The notes beneath the pieces were generated by a model that did not search any database, was not told where the DNA came from, and saw only the letters and a list, made by a program, of their open reading frames with translations. Shown here in pieces: positions 10,057-20,944 of a stretch of DNA of 64,000 nt. The stretch comes from Gari tellinella (lineage: Eukaryota; Mollusca; Bivalvia; Cardiida; Psammobiidae): assembly GCA_922989275.2 (NCBI GenBank), contig OV277864.1, positions 49,599,550 to 49,663,549 of the forward strand, in the 5' to 3' direction. The translations under genes were made by a program, and so were the position numbers. Numbering within the stretch: the first letter of the stretch is position 1; each line of letters starts with the position of its first letter.

Positions 10057-10140
10057 AGTCGGTATCGAACCGACGCGCAGAAGACAAAACAATTCATGCT
10101 CTAAAATATTAGGCAACTCTTTAACCAACTCGAACACAAA
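10056..10140 (-). pseudogene. tRNA-like remnant
   Basis: On the minus strand a perfect 5-bp T-arm (gtcgg TTCGATA ccgac) follows a region resembling a leucine/serine-type D-arm (cgagttggttaaagag). The anticodon stem is bulged and the acceptor does not pair, so a working tRNA is unlikely. Confidence 0.35.
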
Positions 10141-11642
10141 GACATATTTATCGGAGGGTCCATGTTATTCTATTTGAATTGTTTGTAGCTAATATGTACC
10201 CCGTCTTGGATCGGAGAAGAAAATGCGATGGGAAACTCTAAATTTTAAACTATGATTCAGTAATATTTCTTTGACATGATTTTATACCGAGTATATATAC
10301 ATATACTGCTTAACATTTACTAAGCACCAAGGGTAAACCCTCCAAAGGTACCAATGCATTGAACCTATCACTTTCTCACCGCATATCTTCAAATAGTTTG
10401 TTCGATTCCTTCCATTTGGAAAGATTTTTACCAAGGGTTCACTTTACGGATTCTGATAACTTTTACACTTGTTATTGTCCCGTGGGCAAAACTCTAGGAA
10501 AGTATCGAAATACAAATGTATGAAATGTCTGAGAGTTAAAGGAAAACGGACAGCTGATGACAATATGGTCTTAGATCCTAGATTTTATCCTAAAAGCAAC
10601 ATTCATGAAGGTCCTGCAATTATTACTCATCGATAAGGTACGAAAAAGATCGATTTACTGCATACAGGTAAGCTATCGCTAATTGGAACGGGCGCCGCCA
10701 TATTGGCAAAGCTATCATTCGGAACCCTCGATTTGTATCCATTTTGTGACGTCACAAAGGCCTAAACGCTGATTGGCTCTTTCACTCAACCACTGTAACT
10801 TGGACGGACAGTTCACACTTCGTCAGTAAAGGTAACGGAAAGCTTAATTCAAGGTCGCATACAGTTAAAAAAAAGATAATAGATAGATGGTATATTCATA
10901 TTGATTATGATGAACTTGAAAGGTCGTGTAGATCCAGATACGATCAGAAGCTACTATCGTTAATCGGCTTAGAGAAATGTCCGTTCCAATTCCCAGCTAT
11001 AGAATCTGGGAAAACAATCCTGCGAAATGGCTAACAGTAGAGTATGGCGACATCCATATTACCTTGATTGATGATTATAATTATTAGATCTAGATATTCA
11101 ATAAAAAAAATATCTGATAATCAGTGCGATATTGTGCTGATCTAGACCTAAATGTTGAACTGGCTTAGATCTACCAACTCGTTTACAAATCAGCATTTTC
11201 TAGCTGGTTCGTCTCGGTTTAGGAATTCAACGCTACAGAAATTCTTAATGAAAAAAGTCTCATTACTAGATCTACATATTGTACGGGTAGATCTAGATGG
11301 TTTTTTTCTTTCTTAATTTAATCATCGCGATTCTCTAGATTCCGATCTGATAGAGCGATCTTATTTGAGTCCAAAACCGATTTTGATTGGATCTAGTTTT
11401 ATCGTTCTCATTTCTGGGTGTAGTTTTACACTCGTCATTTCTGTAGAAAAAAATTCAAACAACTTTTAGGTAGGCCTAAATGAATTTTAATTTAAATTCG
11501 AGTTTTATGGTAGACTCTAACCTTTTTAAAAAAGCAGCATACACATCTAGATCTATACAAAACCACAAGAGCTAGAAGTGTCCAATCTTCTTTTTTTCTT
11601 CTTTTTTTTTTTTTTTAAAGATCTTGGCTTTTTTGTTTTGAT
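10141..11642. other. Intron of gene 1, mostly unique sequence
   Basis: No open frames or repeats were recognised, apart from oligo-T near 11590-11620 and the promoter-like motif cluster at 10693-10780. Confidence 0.5.
10693..10780 (-). promoter_or_regulatory. Promoter-like motif cluster inside the intron
   Basis: Read on the minus strand: AGCCAATCA (CCAAT box), TGACGTCA (perfect CRE at 10747-10754), then AATATGGCGGC (YY1 type). The ATG of the last motif opens 12 codons (MAAPVPISDSLP) ending at a possible GTATGC donor. It would be in phase with exon 2 of gene 1, so an alternative first exon is conceivable but unproven. Confidence 0.3.
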
Positions 11643-11864
11643 GTAACCCTTTCCCCCATAAATACGCCTTTTAACGCCTTTAATTAATTCCTTCATATAC
11701 TGAAGAAAATAGTTTCAATATCATACTGTCACAAATAAAAATCATAAGAAATATTTTCTATATTTTAGCAGATAAAAGCTTAAAGCAGGCTGAAAGTATT
11801 TTCAACCTGTTTTAAGTGGTCACATATTTTCAGAAGTAGAAACAGGCTATGGGGTAAAGGGTAA
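11643..11864 (+). mobile_element. Family B MITE that has lost its hairpin tip
   Basis: GTAACCCTTTCCCCCATAAATACGCC..GGGGTAAAGGGTAA. The arms run agcttaaagcaggctgaaagta directly into ttttcaacctgttttaag, so the ~28-base 'aagcagaatgcgcc' tip is gone. Confidence 0.75.
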
Positions 11865-12470
11865 AAGGCTCGTGGCGTGTAATCGCATATTTAAGTAGCC
11901 AACTAGCTAGCCTGTGTTTAAAATCACAACCCTGTTTGACAAGTGCGGCTAATTAGATTACGTAATATGGATCTTTATGCCATGCAGGCCTAAAGCTTCT
12001 TACTTCTTCACAGAGGGGGTCTTAGGCAGAAAGGGAATGTGTATAAACATTTCCGGTCCATATCGTACAATTTGCAAGGCAGCTTAATTGATTAGTGGTT
12101 GATGATGAATGTCAGCATAAAATGCGATCTAGATCAAAGCCGCCTGCTGAAATATGTCCTGAATCTGTTTCGATTATGATGTTCATAGATCTTTATAGAT
12201 AGATATGATTTTATTCTTCCTTCAGACTAACAAGTCCATGAGGCATGTAATACATGTTGTAAACAAGCATAGGCATGTAATACATAAACAAACAAACAGT
12301 TATGACAATAAAGATGCATTTAGCGGAGAAGATGTAAGTAAAGACAAAATTAAAATTATGATTTCAGTGATACTTTAATCAGAATTGATATCATTATCAC
12401 CATTATCATAACTTAGTTTTCTTAAATCAAATATCTATTATATTTGTGTTAGAAAATACTGATGTTATAA

Positions 12471-12663
12471 CAGGGCTCCAGATAAGAGGTAGTTAACTGC
12501 ACAAATCAAACATATTTTCACTTATTGTAACATCAAATCCTATGGGGTTACTACTCATTAGAATCGTCTCTGCGAGACGACTCCAACGAGCAGTGACACC
12601 ATAGTGTTTAAATCAGAAATAAAGATTTTAGTTTTTGAAATACGCCCCTTATCTAGAGCTCTG
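12471..12663 (+). mobile_element. Family H foldback with 6-bp target duplication
   Basis: CAGGGCTCCAGATAAG..CTTATCTAGAGCTCTG, flanked by TTATAA at 12465-12470 and 12664-12669. Inner arms are actactcattagaatcgtct and a worn complement. The second copy is at 61068-61245. Confidence 0.8.
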
Positions 12664-12863
12664 TTATAAGAATAAAATATATCTTATACTAGTAACATTA
12701 AACAATTTTTGGAAATCGAATTTAAATTAAAACATTCATTTGCACCGAAAACTTATACTAGTAACATTTAAACAACTATTGGAACTCGAAGTTAAACAAA
12801 TTACACACAAAACAAGCAGTTCAGCCTGGTACACTCCTTTTGCATGAGTACATGTACATGAAG

Positions 12864-13704
12864 ATCTTCATCATAACTACAGGAATAGTCATCAGATCAA
12901 AGAGGTTTAGCTTGAAATGCATAGTGAACAAACATTGATACATTTCTAATAGTCTTAACATCAAAACTAGTCATTAATTTTGTAAATTTCAACATACTTG
13001 GCCTTTTCCAATAATATTTTGAAATATATTTTATTCTTAGATCTTGGAATTGAATACATTCTAATACAAAATGAAATTCATCTTCCAATGTGGAACATGC
13101 ACTACATTTTCTATCATTGAATGCTATTGGTAATGGTTTATTCCATCTCTCTGTTTCAACTGCTAACCTGAATCATCTTCATCATAACTACAGTAATATG
13201 CATTAGATCAAAGAGGTTTAGCTTGAAATGCATAGCGAACAAACATTGCTAAATTTCTAACAATCTTAACATCAAAACTAGTCATTAACTTTGTAAGTTT
13301 CAACATACTTGGCCTTTTCAAATAATATTCTGAAATATATTTCATTCTTAGATCCTGGAATTGAATACATTCTAATACAAAATGAAATACATCTTCCAAT
13401 GTGGAACATGCACTGCATTTTCTATCATTGAATGCTAATGGCAATGGTTTATTCCATCTCTCTGTTTCAACTGCTAACCTGAATCATCTTCATCATAGCT
13501 TCATTTACTTTGTAAGTTTCAACATACTTGGCCTTTTCTAATAATATTCTGAAATATATTTTATTCTTAGATCCTGGAATTGAATACATTCTAATACAAA
13601 ATGAAATACATCTTCCAATGTGGAACATGCACTACATTTTCTATCATTGAATGCTAATGGCAATGGCTTATTCCATCTCTCTGTTTCAACTGCTAACCTG
13701 AATC
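12864..13704 (-). repeat. Three tandem copies of the LINE 3' end
   Basis: Units are 12864-13174 (311 bp), 13175-13485 (311 bp) and 13486-13704 (219 bp, with about 92 bp deleted). Each repeats the last ~80 codons of the adjoining LINE frame (from RLA.ET.RWNKPLP to QAKPL stop) plus about 40 bases after the stop. Each joins head to tail at 'aggttagcagttgaaac'. Confidence 0.88.
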
Positions 13705-14904
13705 ATTTTCATCATAGCTACAATAATAGTCATCAGATCAAAGAGGTTTAGCTTGAAATGCATAGTGAACAAACATTGATAAATTTCTAACAGTCTTAAC
13801 ATCAAAACTAGTCATTAACTTTGTAAATTTCAACATACTTGGCCTTTTCCAATAATATTCTGAAATATATTTTATTCTTAGATCTTGGAATTGAATACAT
13901 TCTAATACAAAATGAAATTCATCTTCCAATGTGGAACATGTACTACATTTTCTATCATTGAATGCTATTGGCAATGGTTTATTCCACCTCCCTGTTTCAA
14001 TTGCTAACCTATGAGAAGATAATCTAAGTCTACTCATAGATGTACAAAACTTCCCTATATTAACAATATTTAGGTATGGCTGTATTCCAAAATTGGATAT
14101 TTTTCTGTAACACAGAGCTCTACTTGATTCATTCAGCCTATTATTCCAATTCTGTACAAACTGATCATTTAACCTTTGTTTTACAAGTAATATAAACATT
14201 TTTGCATCACCGACAGTTTGTGATAACCAAACGTGGTAGAACCCTAAGCGACAAATAAGATCTTTCAATAGAGAACACCAGTTCACATAATTATTTATTT
14301 CATGCTCATCTTTCAGCAAACGATATATTCTTGTTATATATTTATCTTCTTTTGAATGTAAAATCTTAACCCAGTACTTAATAATATTTAAGCATCTTTT
14401 AGTTTGGTATGTAAATCTTCCTAGCTCTCCATAAATGAAAGCATTTTGAGTCGTTTGTTTTACACCTAAAAGTTTTTTGCAAAATTGTAGGTGGGTCCTT
14501 TCGATAGAAGGTGCATTCGAGAAGCCCCATACCTCACTACTATAATTCAATATTGGACTTATTAGTTTATCAAACAGTTCTAATTTGTGAGATGGGCTTA
14601 TATATGTAAACTTATGTAAGTGTTTATTCATCTTAAATATGGCCTTGTGTGCTTGACCTGCTAACGCAATTTGGGTATGCTGAAACGATCCACCAGATGT
14701 AAAAGTAACCCCTAAATATGTGAATTTGGTAAGGATTTCTATTTCTGTACCGTCATAGTAAAACTTTTGATGAGAAGGTAGTTTCCCGCCTTTTCTGAAT
14801 ACCATTATTTTTGTTTTATTTGTGTTTACCTTTAGTTTCCACGTATTGCAATATTCTTGAAGAATATTTAACCCTTTTTGTACCTGCGATGCATTTATAT
14901 AAGC
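13705..14904 (-). mobile_element. 5'-truncated LINE (non-LTR retrotransposon) ORF2 C-terminus
   Basis: The frame is open from 14904 (just inside a TGA at 14907) to the TGA ending at 13738: about 388 codons, 355 from the first methionine at 14805. The upstream part reads ..LNILQEYCNTWKLKVN then TNKTKIMVFRKGG, typical of the end of the palm and the thumb of a LINE reverse transcriptase. Next comes FTYLGVTFTSGGSF and DKLISPILNYSSEVWG (residues about 28-94). A C-x2-C-x7-H-x4-C knuckle lies at residues 287-303 near the C-terminus. The endonuclease and RT fingers/palm with the catalytic FADD-type motif are missing. The frame has no stop codons or shifts, so the copy is young. Clade not assigned (CR1/L2/jockey-like architecture). 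Confidence 0.88.
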
Positions 14905-15526
14905 TCAAGATATATAACGATAAGTAAAAAACGACATTAATACAATAAATGAGCACTCGGGTCACGTTATCTAGAGCGTTCAGTTTTGACCCAGATCAGA
15001 ATATCAAATACTTTGTTCAGCAGACAATTAATCAGTTTGGATCTTTATCAGACATTGCCAGTTTCAATTGCTAGATGATAAATTGATATTCCACATTTGT
15101 CATGTCAATGACTGTGCAAAAAGTTCAGCAACAGTTTGGATCCAACTGAGATATTGAGAAACTCTGTGATTGAAAATCCAAACTAGGGTTTGAATGTATT
15201 GAAAAGCTCATTGAAGAAACTTTGATCCGTACGAGAGACTGACAAACAGTTAGGACCCAGATCGGAATCAAAACTGACTGTACTTAAAGGTCAGCAACAG
15301 TTTGGATCCAAATGAGATATTGAGAAACTCTGTGGTTGAGACCTGGATGTACGAAAGTTCCCGGATGTTGCGATACCGAGAATAAATGGTCTATTTTCTA
15401 AAAATGTATGTCCGATTGAGGAGCAGAACCGATGTTAAACGTCACGGAAAATTCATAACAGACCAGAAAAATAATTTGATCCCCCTTATTTTATTAAATA
15501 AAAACGTAATATCTCATCCGTTTTGT

Positions 15527-15554
15527 CATGGAGGAATTATATAATTCCTCCATG
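15527..15554. repeat. Perfect 28-bp palindrome
   Basis: catggaggaattat followed at once by its exact complement, with no spacer. Confidence 0.9.
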
Positions 15555-15569
15555 GTTTTGTACTGGGTG

Positions 15570-15609
15570 CAGAGACAGTGTATAGCCATATGGCTATACA
15601 CTGTCTCTG
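15570..15609. repeat. Perfect 40-bp palindrome
   Basis: cagagacagtgtatagccat followed by its exact complement, centred on CATATG. It lies only 15 bases from the preceding palindrome. Confidence 0.9.
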
Positions 15610-16065
15610 ACTGGATGTTATAAAAATCGGCACATGTATTATCGTCTTTATCTGCTCGTGTTTTAGTCGTAGCCCCGTAAAAAACGAAGATATCCTGGAG
15701 CCGATGTTTATGATTAATATTTACGGAAATATTAACAGATAAGACTAAAGATATCAGAGAAACTTTTTTCGAAAGTCACAGGGCTTCGATGCCTTTATTC
15801 ACAACCAGTATGCAAATATTATCAAGAGTATCCGTGCCCGATTCCGGTGTCCTATGAGATTTGCCTGATATACGCTACCTCAAGTATGGCTGGATTAAGC
15901 ACTAATAACTCGAAATTTTGATGGTTCTGCTATGCACTCATTGTCACCAAGACACCCAATCGTCATTTCATTTGTTCTGCAGTAAGTATTAACCTCCTTT
16001 TCAGTTTATTAATGTTATCGATGTAAATTCCGCGCACTCTACGGCATTCCCGGTTAGACTCGCTA

Positions 16066-16122
16066 TAACCGGAAGGTCGCGGAAGGCCTTAGTTACGTCA
16101 CACAGATAAACAAAATGGCGGC
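16066..16122 (+). promoter_or_regulatory. Promoter-like motif cluster
   Basis: In order on the plus strand: CCGGAAG (Ets type, 16069-16075), TTACGTCAC (CRE type, 16093-16101), AAAATGGCGGC (YY1/TISU type, 16112-16122), in a CpG-richer patch. The ATG opens only MAAPMVACTVIYHKV before a stop. No downstream gene was recognised. Confidence 0.3.
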
Positions 16123-16699
16123 CCCCATGGTCGCTTGCACAGTCATATATCACAAAGTTTAAACGGCTCTAACTACTTCATTTTTTATTATTTTTCAAAA
16201 TTTCAAAGGCAGAAGGCGATTTTTTTTCAATATCTTTCATTTAAAAGATATTTATCACCAGCTGTCCATTTCCCTTTAACAAAATATTTCAAATCCATTG
16301 AATTCTACTTTTTAACCGTGACTCTTAGAAGTGTTCTTCGTTAGTAAAAACAATGTTTTACCTTTCAGTATTCAATTTTTCATTATTGAAGGGTAAAACA
16401 TGCTCGTTTACTCAAAAACACAATTTGTAACTTTTGCATTTTTTACTGTGCAAAAGTGATATTTTATCTATTTTATCAGTGCAGCTACAGTACTGTACAA
16501 GAGGCATTTACTTGCGTAAGTCACATTAGAAACTGTAGAATGGATCTCTAGCTACCACTCTAGAAAATTTTGTTGAAATTGAACAAACTTGTAGAAAGTT
16601 ATTAAGTAAGAAAGTGATAGTGTCGATGCATTGGTTCCTATGGAGGTTATACCTTTCGTGCTTAGCAAACTGTGAGTAGTATATTTTTTTAATGTCATT
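16123..16699. other. Intron of gene 1, nothing recognised
   Basis: AT-rich. A short inverted repeat 'acaatgttttacctttcag'/'gaagggtaaaacatgctcg' lies near 16350-16405. Confidence 0.4.
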
Positions 16700-16789
16700 A
16701 TCAATGGTAATGCCATAAAGTCGCTTCTTTTTGAGTACACACTGTTTGCCTATGTCCCTTTAATAGGACGTTAGGCACATATAGGTTAA
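16700..16789 (-). mobile_element. Family F right end
   Basis: cactgtttgcctatgtccc..ggacgttaggcacatatagg+TTAA. The left end is not identifiable. Confidence 0.5.
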
Positions 16790-16850
16790 AAAAGGCAAAC
16801 AAATGTCGAAATACTAGTTTCAAACACCGTTGTATCACATAGAGACTTTA

Positions 16851-17094
16851 CTTATCCCTTTACCTGATAGAAGCGCCTTTTAGCGCATTTTAATTTATCC
16901 CTCCGCCAAAGAAAATAGTTCAAGATTATACATGAACAATTAGAAATATTAAGTATATTTTAGCAAATAGTGACTTAAAGTAGGGTAAAATTAAAGCAGA
17001 ATGCGCCTTATGGCGCATTCTGCTTTAATTTCAACCTGCTTTAAGTGATCACCTACCTTCAAATCAAAAAACAGGTTATGAGGTAAAGGGTTAA
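16851..17094 (+). mobile_element. Family B MITE beside the exon-1 donor of gene 1
   Basis: TTATCCCTTTACCTGATAG..GAGGTAAAGGGTTAA. The core hairpin is nearly perfect (aattaaagcagaatgcgcc / ggcgcattctgctttaatt). Its end is 30 bases inside the intron from the GTACGT donor. Confidence 0.85.
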
Positions 17095-17129
17095 AGAATA
17101 ATAATTATGTTCATACATGAACTACGTAC

Positions 17130-17198
17130 CTGAATCACAGCAACTGTACCAAATAAAACGAGACAGAACATGGCCAAACGTTTCATAATCAGATCCAT
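17130..17198 (-). CDS. Gene 1 exon 1: signal-peptide exon
   Basis: 23 codons from ATG: MDLIMKRLAMFCLVLFGTVA then VIQ, ending CAG|GTACGT, a good donor in phase 0. The first 20 residues are a typical signal peptide (short basic n-region MKR, then a leucine/phenylalanine-rich core, small residues before the end). They differ from gene 2 exon 1 at only three positions. Gene 2 uses a GTAAGT donor directly after the alanine. Here that site reads GTGATT and the donor has moved 9 bases on, adding VIQ. The partner exon is taken to be 8413-8568, the nearest downstream in-phase acceptor with a homologous start. Confidence 0.75.
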
Positions 17199-17267
17199 TT
17201 TCGTCGTCTTATTGCTTGATATCCTTTATTGCCAAACAACTAGATTGTGGCTTGGTAATGGTTGTAG

Positions 17268-17274
17268 TTTTATA
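17268..17274 (-). promoter_or_regulatory. TATA box of gene 1
   Basis: TATAAAA on the minus strand, about 70 bases upstream of the ATG. The matching position in gene 2 (28073-28079) has the same box, and the surrounding sequence is similar in both. Confidence 0.6.
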
Positions 17275-17453
17275 TGCAGTAACAAGGATGTTGGGACCGG
17301 GCAGATCCAGGAATTCAGGATATTGTGGCTGAGAGTGTTATAGTTAACAAGTTTTTTATAGTACATATAAACTTCTCTATTATGACCACTACATCGTGTT
17401 ATCTATTAGATGTTTTATGCTTAGAAATGTAGTTTTGTTGGTTTACCAGATCT

Positions 17454-17692
17454 GGGACCCGTTTCAGTAAACTTGGAACGATAATAACGATCGTAAGTGA
17501 AAACCTAAAAATACATTTAATTTCTGATTGCTCTATCTAACCCTGTCTTGTGACATCTCTTTGGAATCGTCTTTTCAAAACGGTTCAAAAGAGATGTCAC
17601 AAGACAGGATTAGACGGAGAAAATGATAATTGAGATTTTTATAATCAGACTTACGACAACATTTATCGTACGAAGTTTTATGAAACAGGCAA
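17454..17692. mobile_element. Family I foldback
   Basis: Ends gacccgtttcagtaaacttg / aagttttatgaaacagg. Core arms ccctgtcttgtgacatctct / agagatgtcacaagacagg. Lies about 180 bases upstream of the gene 1 TATA box. Confidence 0.65.
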
Positions 17693-17958
17693 ATGGTTTC
17701 TACTAAAATATGGTATTGTGTTTACGCATATCAAACGTCCAACGTTGTATTATAAAGGTAAAAGCAAAGCCGTGTTGTGTCATCTGACGCAGATCGTTGC
17801 CTATATAGGACGTTTCTGAGAAAAAGTAAACACTTCTAGTTCAAATGTTTGTATCCGGTACAGTGCATCCGCATACCTTGACTTGTTTATAGCCCCCAAT
17901 ATGTACCAGTTGGTGCGTGATACACTAAAACGACTAAAGTGTGTTAATTAGCAGTTGT

Positions 17959-18466
17959 CTAACCCTTTCATGATTAAATTATTCGAGAGATTTTACCTCT
18001 TCACCGCTTTATTGTCGTCTGCTTCAGTATTATTGTCTGCAAGACACGCTCAAAGTTAGATTTAAGGTTGTATGACATACAAGATACAGTGGAGAATGTG
18101 TTCAGGCTCCAAACTGTTTGCCACTCAGATCAACATGATTGTCAAAATTGTCGAAAAGTTGTCCTTTTCTATGTTTTAGTGCAATTGCGTTTGCGTACGT
18201 TTGCGTTTAAACGGGAAATAATAACAGATTCTCCACTGTATCGATAAGAGTGTCAAACAGTTTGATCCTGAACAGTCGTCTGCTTCAACAGTGTTGTCTG
18301 CATTGTCGTTTCAAAATTAGCTTTAAACTGTATGACTGATGATTTTTCGAAACGAGTGTCAAATAGTTTGGAGCCTGATCAGACGCGGCCGCGTTACGTG
18401 TTGTCTTATTAGAATCCAAACTCTTTGCAAAAGCGCATTGTGGCGTCATAGACAGTGAAAGGGTTA
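17959..18466 (+). mobile_element. Family A MITE with nested C fragment
   Basis: CTAACCCTTTCATGATT..CAGTGAAAGGGTTA ends. The interior has two hairpin remnants and a TA-flanked C element at 18085-18240. Confidence 0.72.
18085..18240 (-). mobile_element. Family C, internally deleted, inside family A
   Basis: Both termini are intact (tacagtggagaatgtg; aacagattctccactgta). About 90 bases are missing, including one hairpin arm. Confidence 0.75.
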
Positions 18467-18539
18467 CTAAACCGCCCCAAATCGACTTATAAAATAACTA
18501 TGACTTGCCTGCAACCAAATAAAGGATTTTTACAAGCAT

Positions 18540-18743
18540 ATACAGTCTAACTTCGATATCTTGAACTCTCTAAATTCGAACTATCCGATTTGTCGACACA
18601 TGATTTGCATTATTTCATGCTCGGGTACATGTAAGTCGGATATACCCTTGTTTCAAAGTTAAAACGTGGCTTAGCCACGTTTTAACTTTGAAATACGGGT
18701 ATGTTCGACCTAACCGATTTCGAGATATCGAAGTTCAACTGTT
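18540..18743. mobile_element. Family J foldback
   Basis: Ends ACAGTCTAACTTCGATATC / GATATCGAAGTTCAACTGT. The perfect core is ttcaaagttaaaacgtggct / agccacgttttaactttgaa. The TA flank suggests the same class as C-E. Worn relatives near 45888-46012 and 53470-53520. Confidence 0.72.
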
Positions 18744-19099
18744 ATATAGTAGAAACGACGGTTATTTTTTTCGTTGAGAAGAAACGTAACGCCAACTCAA
18801 TGCAATAAAGTGTAGAAAATGACATTAATTTAAATAGACTGTCTTATATGTGTCTGTTAATATATTATAAGCCTTACTGTTGATGGTCTATACACTGTTT
18901 CGCTTAGAAATAATCAAATTTTATTATTTGGCACAATAATTATGATGCCTGAAATGTCCAGTCATTTCATTGTTGTCAGCTTATTCTGTGTCAGAATTCT
19001 TTGAAACCTTGATTAAATTGAAATATACCATATGGAGAGTGAAAAATCGTCAACATAAAAAAAAGTTACAGTGCCGTTTTTTTCTGACAGGACCTTTTG

Positions 19100-20011
19100 T
19101 CGAGAAAAGCTCCTTTTTTAATAAACAGGAATATTTTCTTTATAGAATGATATAACTCAATAATTTCTGTACATTCAAGTAAACTTTTCATAGACTATAA
19201 GATATTGGGCAAACAAAAGTATTTCATGACATATTTTATGGAAATATCAATATTTTAAAAAAGTCAAATTCTGAAAATCTCAAATTACAAAAAATCTAGC
19301 TGTTTAACATACACTAATTTTACTCTTATTAGATAGATATAACTTAATTCTACTAGTTACAAAAATTTAATGAAAATCTACAGTAGAATTTACATTTTAT
19401 ACATGATTTCCTGAAATTCTGACAAAATGTTAACACAAAACGAGTAACCTCCCTGGAGTTCAACTTTAAAATGCCGTCAGCTCTAAATAATACCATAAGT
19501 CAAACCTGTAATAAGGGACCATTGAATACGGTAGCCTGTAGATCTTTAAAGGCAAGTGACTGCTTAATGCATAACAAAAGTAATGCATAAAAGCTCCTTT
19601 AGGATCTATCTTTTAGCATTACTTTTGTCCTGTGTTCAGCTGCCATCTGTTATATAGGCTATAAATCCTCACAAATTTAGCTGTCACTTGACTATACTTG
19701 CATCTGATATTATTCATTATTACTAGACTAAACATAGCCTGTCCTTTGATCACTGCGTTATGAATTGACTAGTCACTAAAATCGGACAATTTGTTAAAAA
19801 AAGTTTTGAAGCGAGTGGGAATCGAACCTAGAACCTTTGGATTGCAAGGCAATCACCGTACCAACTGCGCTAACAGAGAAGACACTGAAGCTTGGTCAAA
19901 CTTTTCTTTATCTAAATTTTCTACTATAAGCACGTGCCGCAAAGATCAGGTGAAAGTCATCAGCATTTCCGGAACTCGAGATGCGGACCGCCCGCTGTCG
20001 AACCACCTTAA
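19100..20011 (-). mobile_element. Family N element (left end lost) with tRNA-like insert
   Basis: From 'ttttttaataaacaggaatat' to 'cgaaccaccTTAA' it matches 28216-29123. Its right end is the complement of TTAAGGTGGTTCG, which opens the second copy. It contains an E-like mini-hairpin ('gctcctttaggatc') and a tRNA-like block. Confidence 0.75.
19806..19881 (-). pseudogene. tRNA-like sequence in element N
   Basis: Minus strand: TAGCGCAGTTGG (good box A) and GGTTCGATTCC (perfect box B) at the right spacing. The acceptor ends do not pair and the anticodon arm is ambiguous (a TGC loop could be drawn). This points to a tRNA-derived Pol III promoter and not to a working tRNA. Confidence 0.6.
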
Positions 20012-20309
20012 ACTGATATGATGATATTATCTTAACAATTACAAACTACACTATTGAAGTATTGGATAATGTATTACAAATCAAGTCTCGTAAATCATTA
20101 AAAATATGTGCAATATTTCTGAAATAATCGTTAGTTTTTATTCAACAAAAATATGCGCACATAATGCTGTGAATGAACATTTGCTGTAGAATTATAACTA
20201 AATAAAAGTAATTTCATACTTTGTCTGAATCCTGTAATAGGTCTCTTATCAATGTGTGTGAAAGTGGTCTGTCAATTTCAGTCATTTCACGAAATTAGTG
20301 AAACAGTCA

Positions 20310-20526
20310 TTAACCCCTTCACTGCCGTGACGTCATAAATTTTAAACAATTGTCGTCTACCTATATTTCTAAAAAAATTTTTTTAGGTATTCTGACTTAA
20401 GAAATATTGAAACGAGTGTCAAACAGTTTGGATCCTGATCAGACGCCGCGTTATGCGGCGTCTGATCAGGATCCATACTGTTTGCAAATAACTATTGTAC
20501 TCGGGGTTAGGCAGTGAAGGGGTTAA
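20310..20526 (-). mobile_element. Family A MITE with perfect terminal repeats
   Basis: TTAACCCCTTCACTGCC at 20310 and its exact complement ending at 20526: 17 matched bases including the TTAA. Hairpin at about 20425-20487 with one mismatch. Confidence 0.9.
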
Positions 20527-20944
20527 ACGACTGATTGATTACACAGATTGACTGTAACATATATGCATATAGTCTGTGGATTGTTCATTAAACAACACTG
20601 GTGATGTGAAGTGGTATATAAACTTTAATTACGAGTACAATACAATATTTCTTTGCTAATTATATTCAGAGATTTTGATAGTTTTACACCTTGCATATTT
20701 AGTTTTGCATGCACGTTGTTGAAGGTATGCACACGCACTAGCCAAATTTCTTGCACATAAGCTCGACATCATTACTCACAGTATAATAGTTATTATAATG
20801 CTTGTAGAAACTATATAGACCCTTATATTTAATAAATATCATTGGAGTATCAAGAAGTTTGGACCCCGTTAAATCGTCAATTTACTCGGCGTCTCTTCTG
20901 GATCCCAACTGCTTGCAAAATGTATTCACAAACTACTATCGATA
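20527..20944. other. Intergenic DNA with one worn hairpin
   Basis: The hairpin remnant is at 20853-20918 (aagtttggaccccgttaaatc..ctggatcccaactgcttg). Nothing else was recognised. Confidence 0.45.

Larger units (their letters stand above)
14905..16060. other. Intron of gene 1: direct repeat and palindromes
   Basis: Worn hairpin-arm fragments (acagtttggatcc) occur, and a direct repeat of about 43 bases at 15125-15168 and 15291-15333. Two perfect palindromes are listed separately. No coding frame was seen. Confidence 0.5.

Noticed and set aside
13208..13444. Separate small zinc-knuckle genes at 13208-13444 and 12897-13088
   Set aside because: They are tandem copies of the LINE 3' end and not independent genes.
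19806..19881. Functional tRNA (possible Ala-TGC)
   Set aside because: Boxes A and B are good but the acceptor strands do not pair and the anticodon arm folds badly; the same block sits in a second transposon copy.
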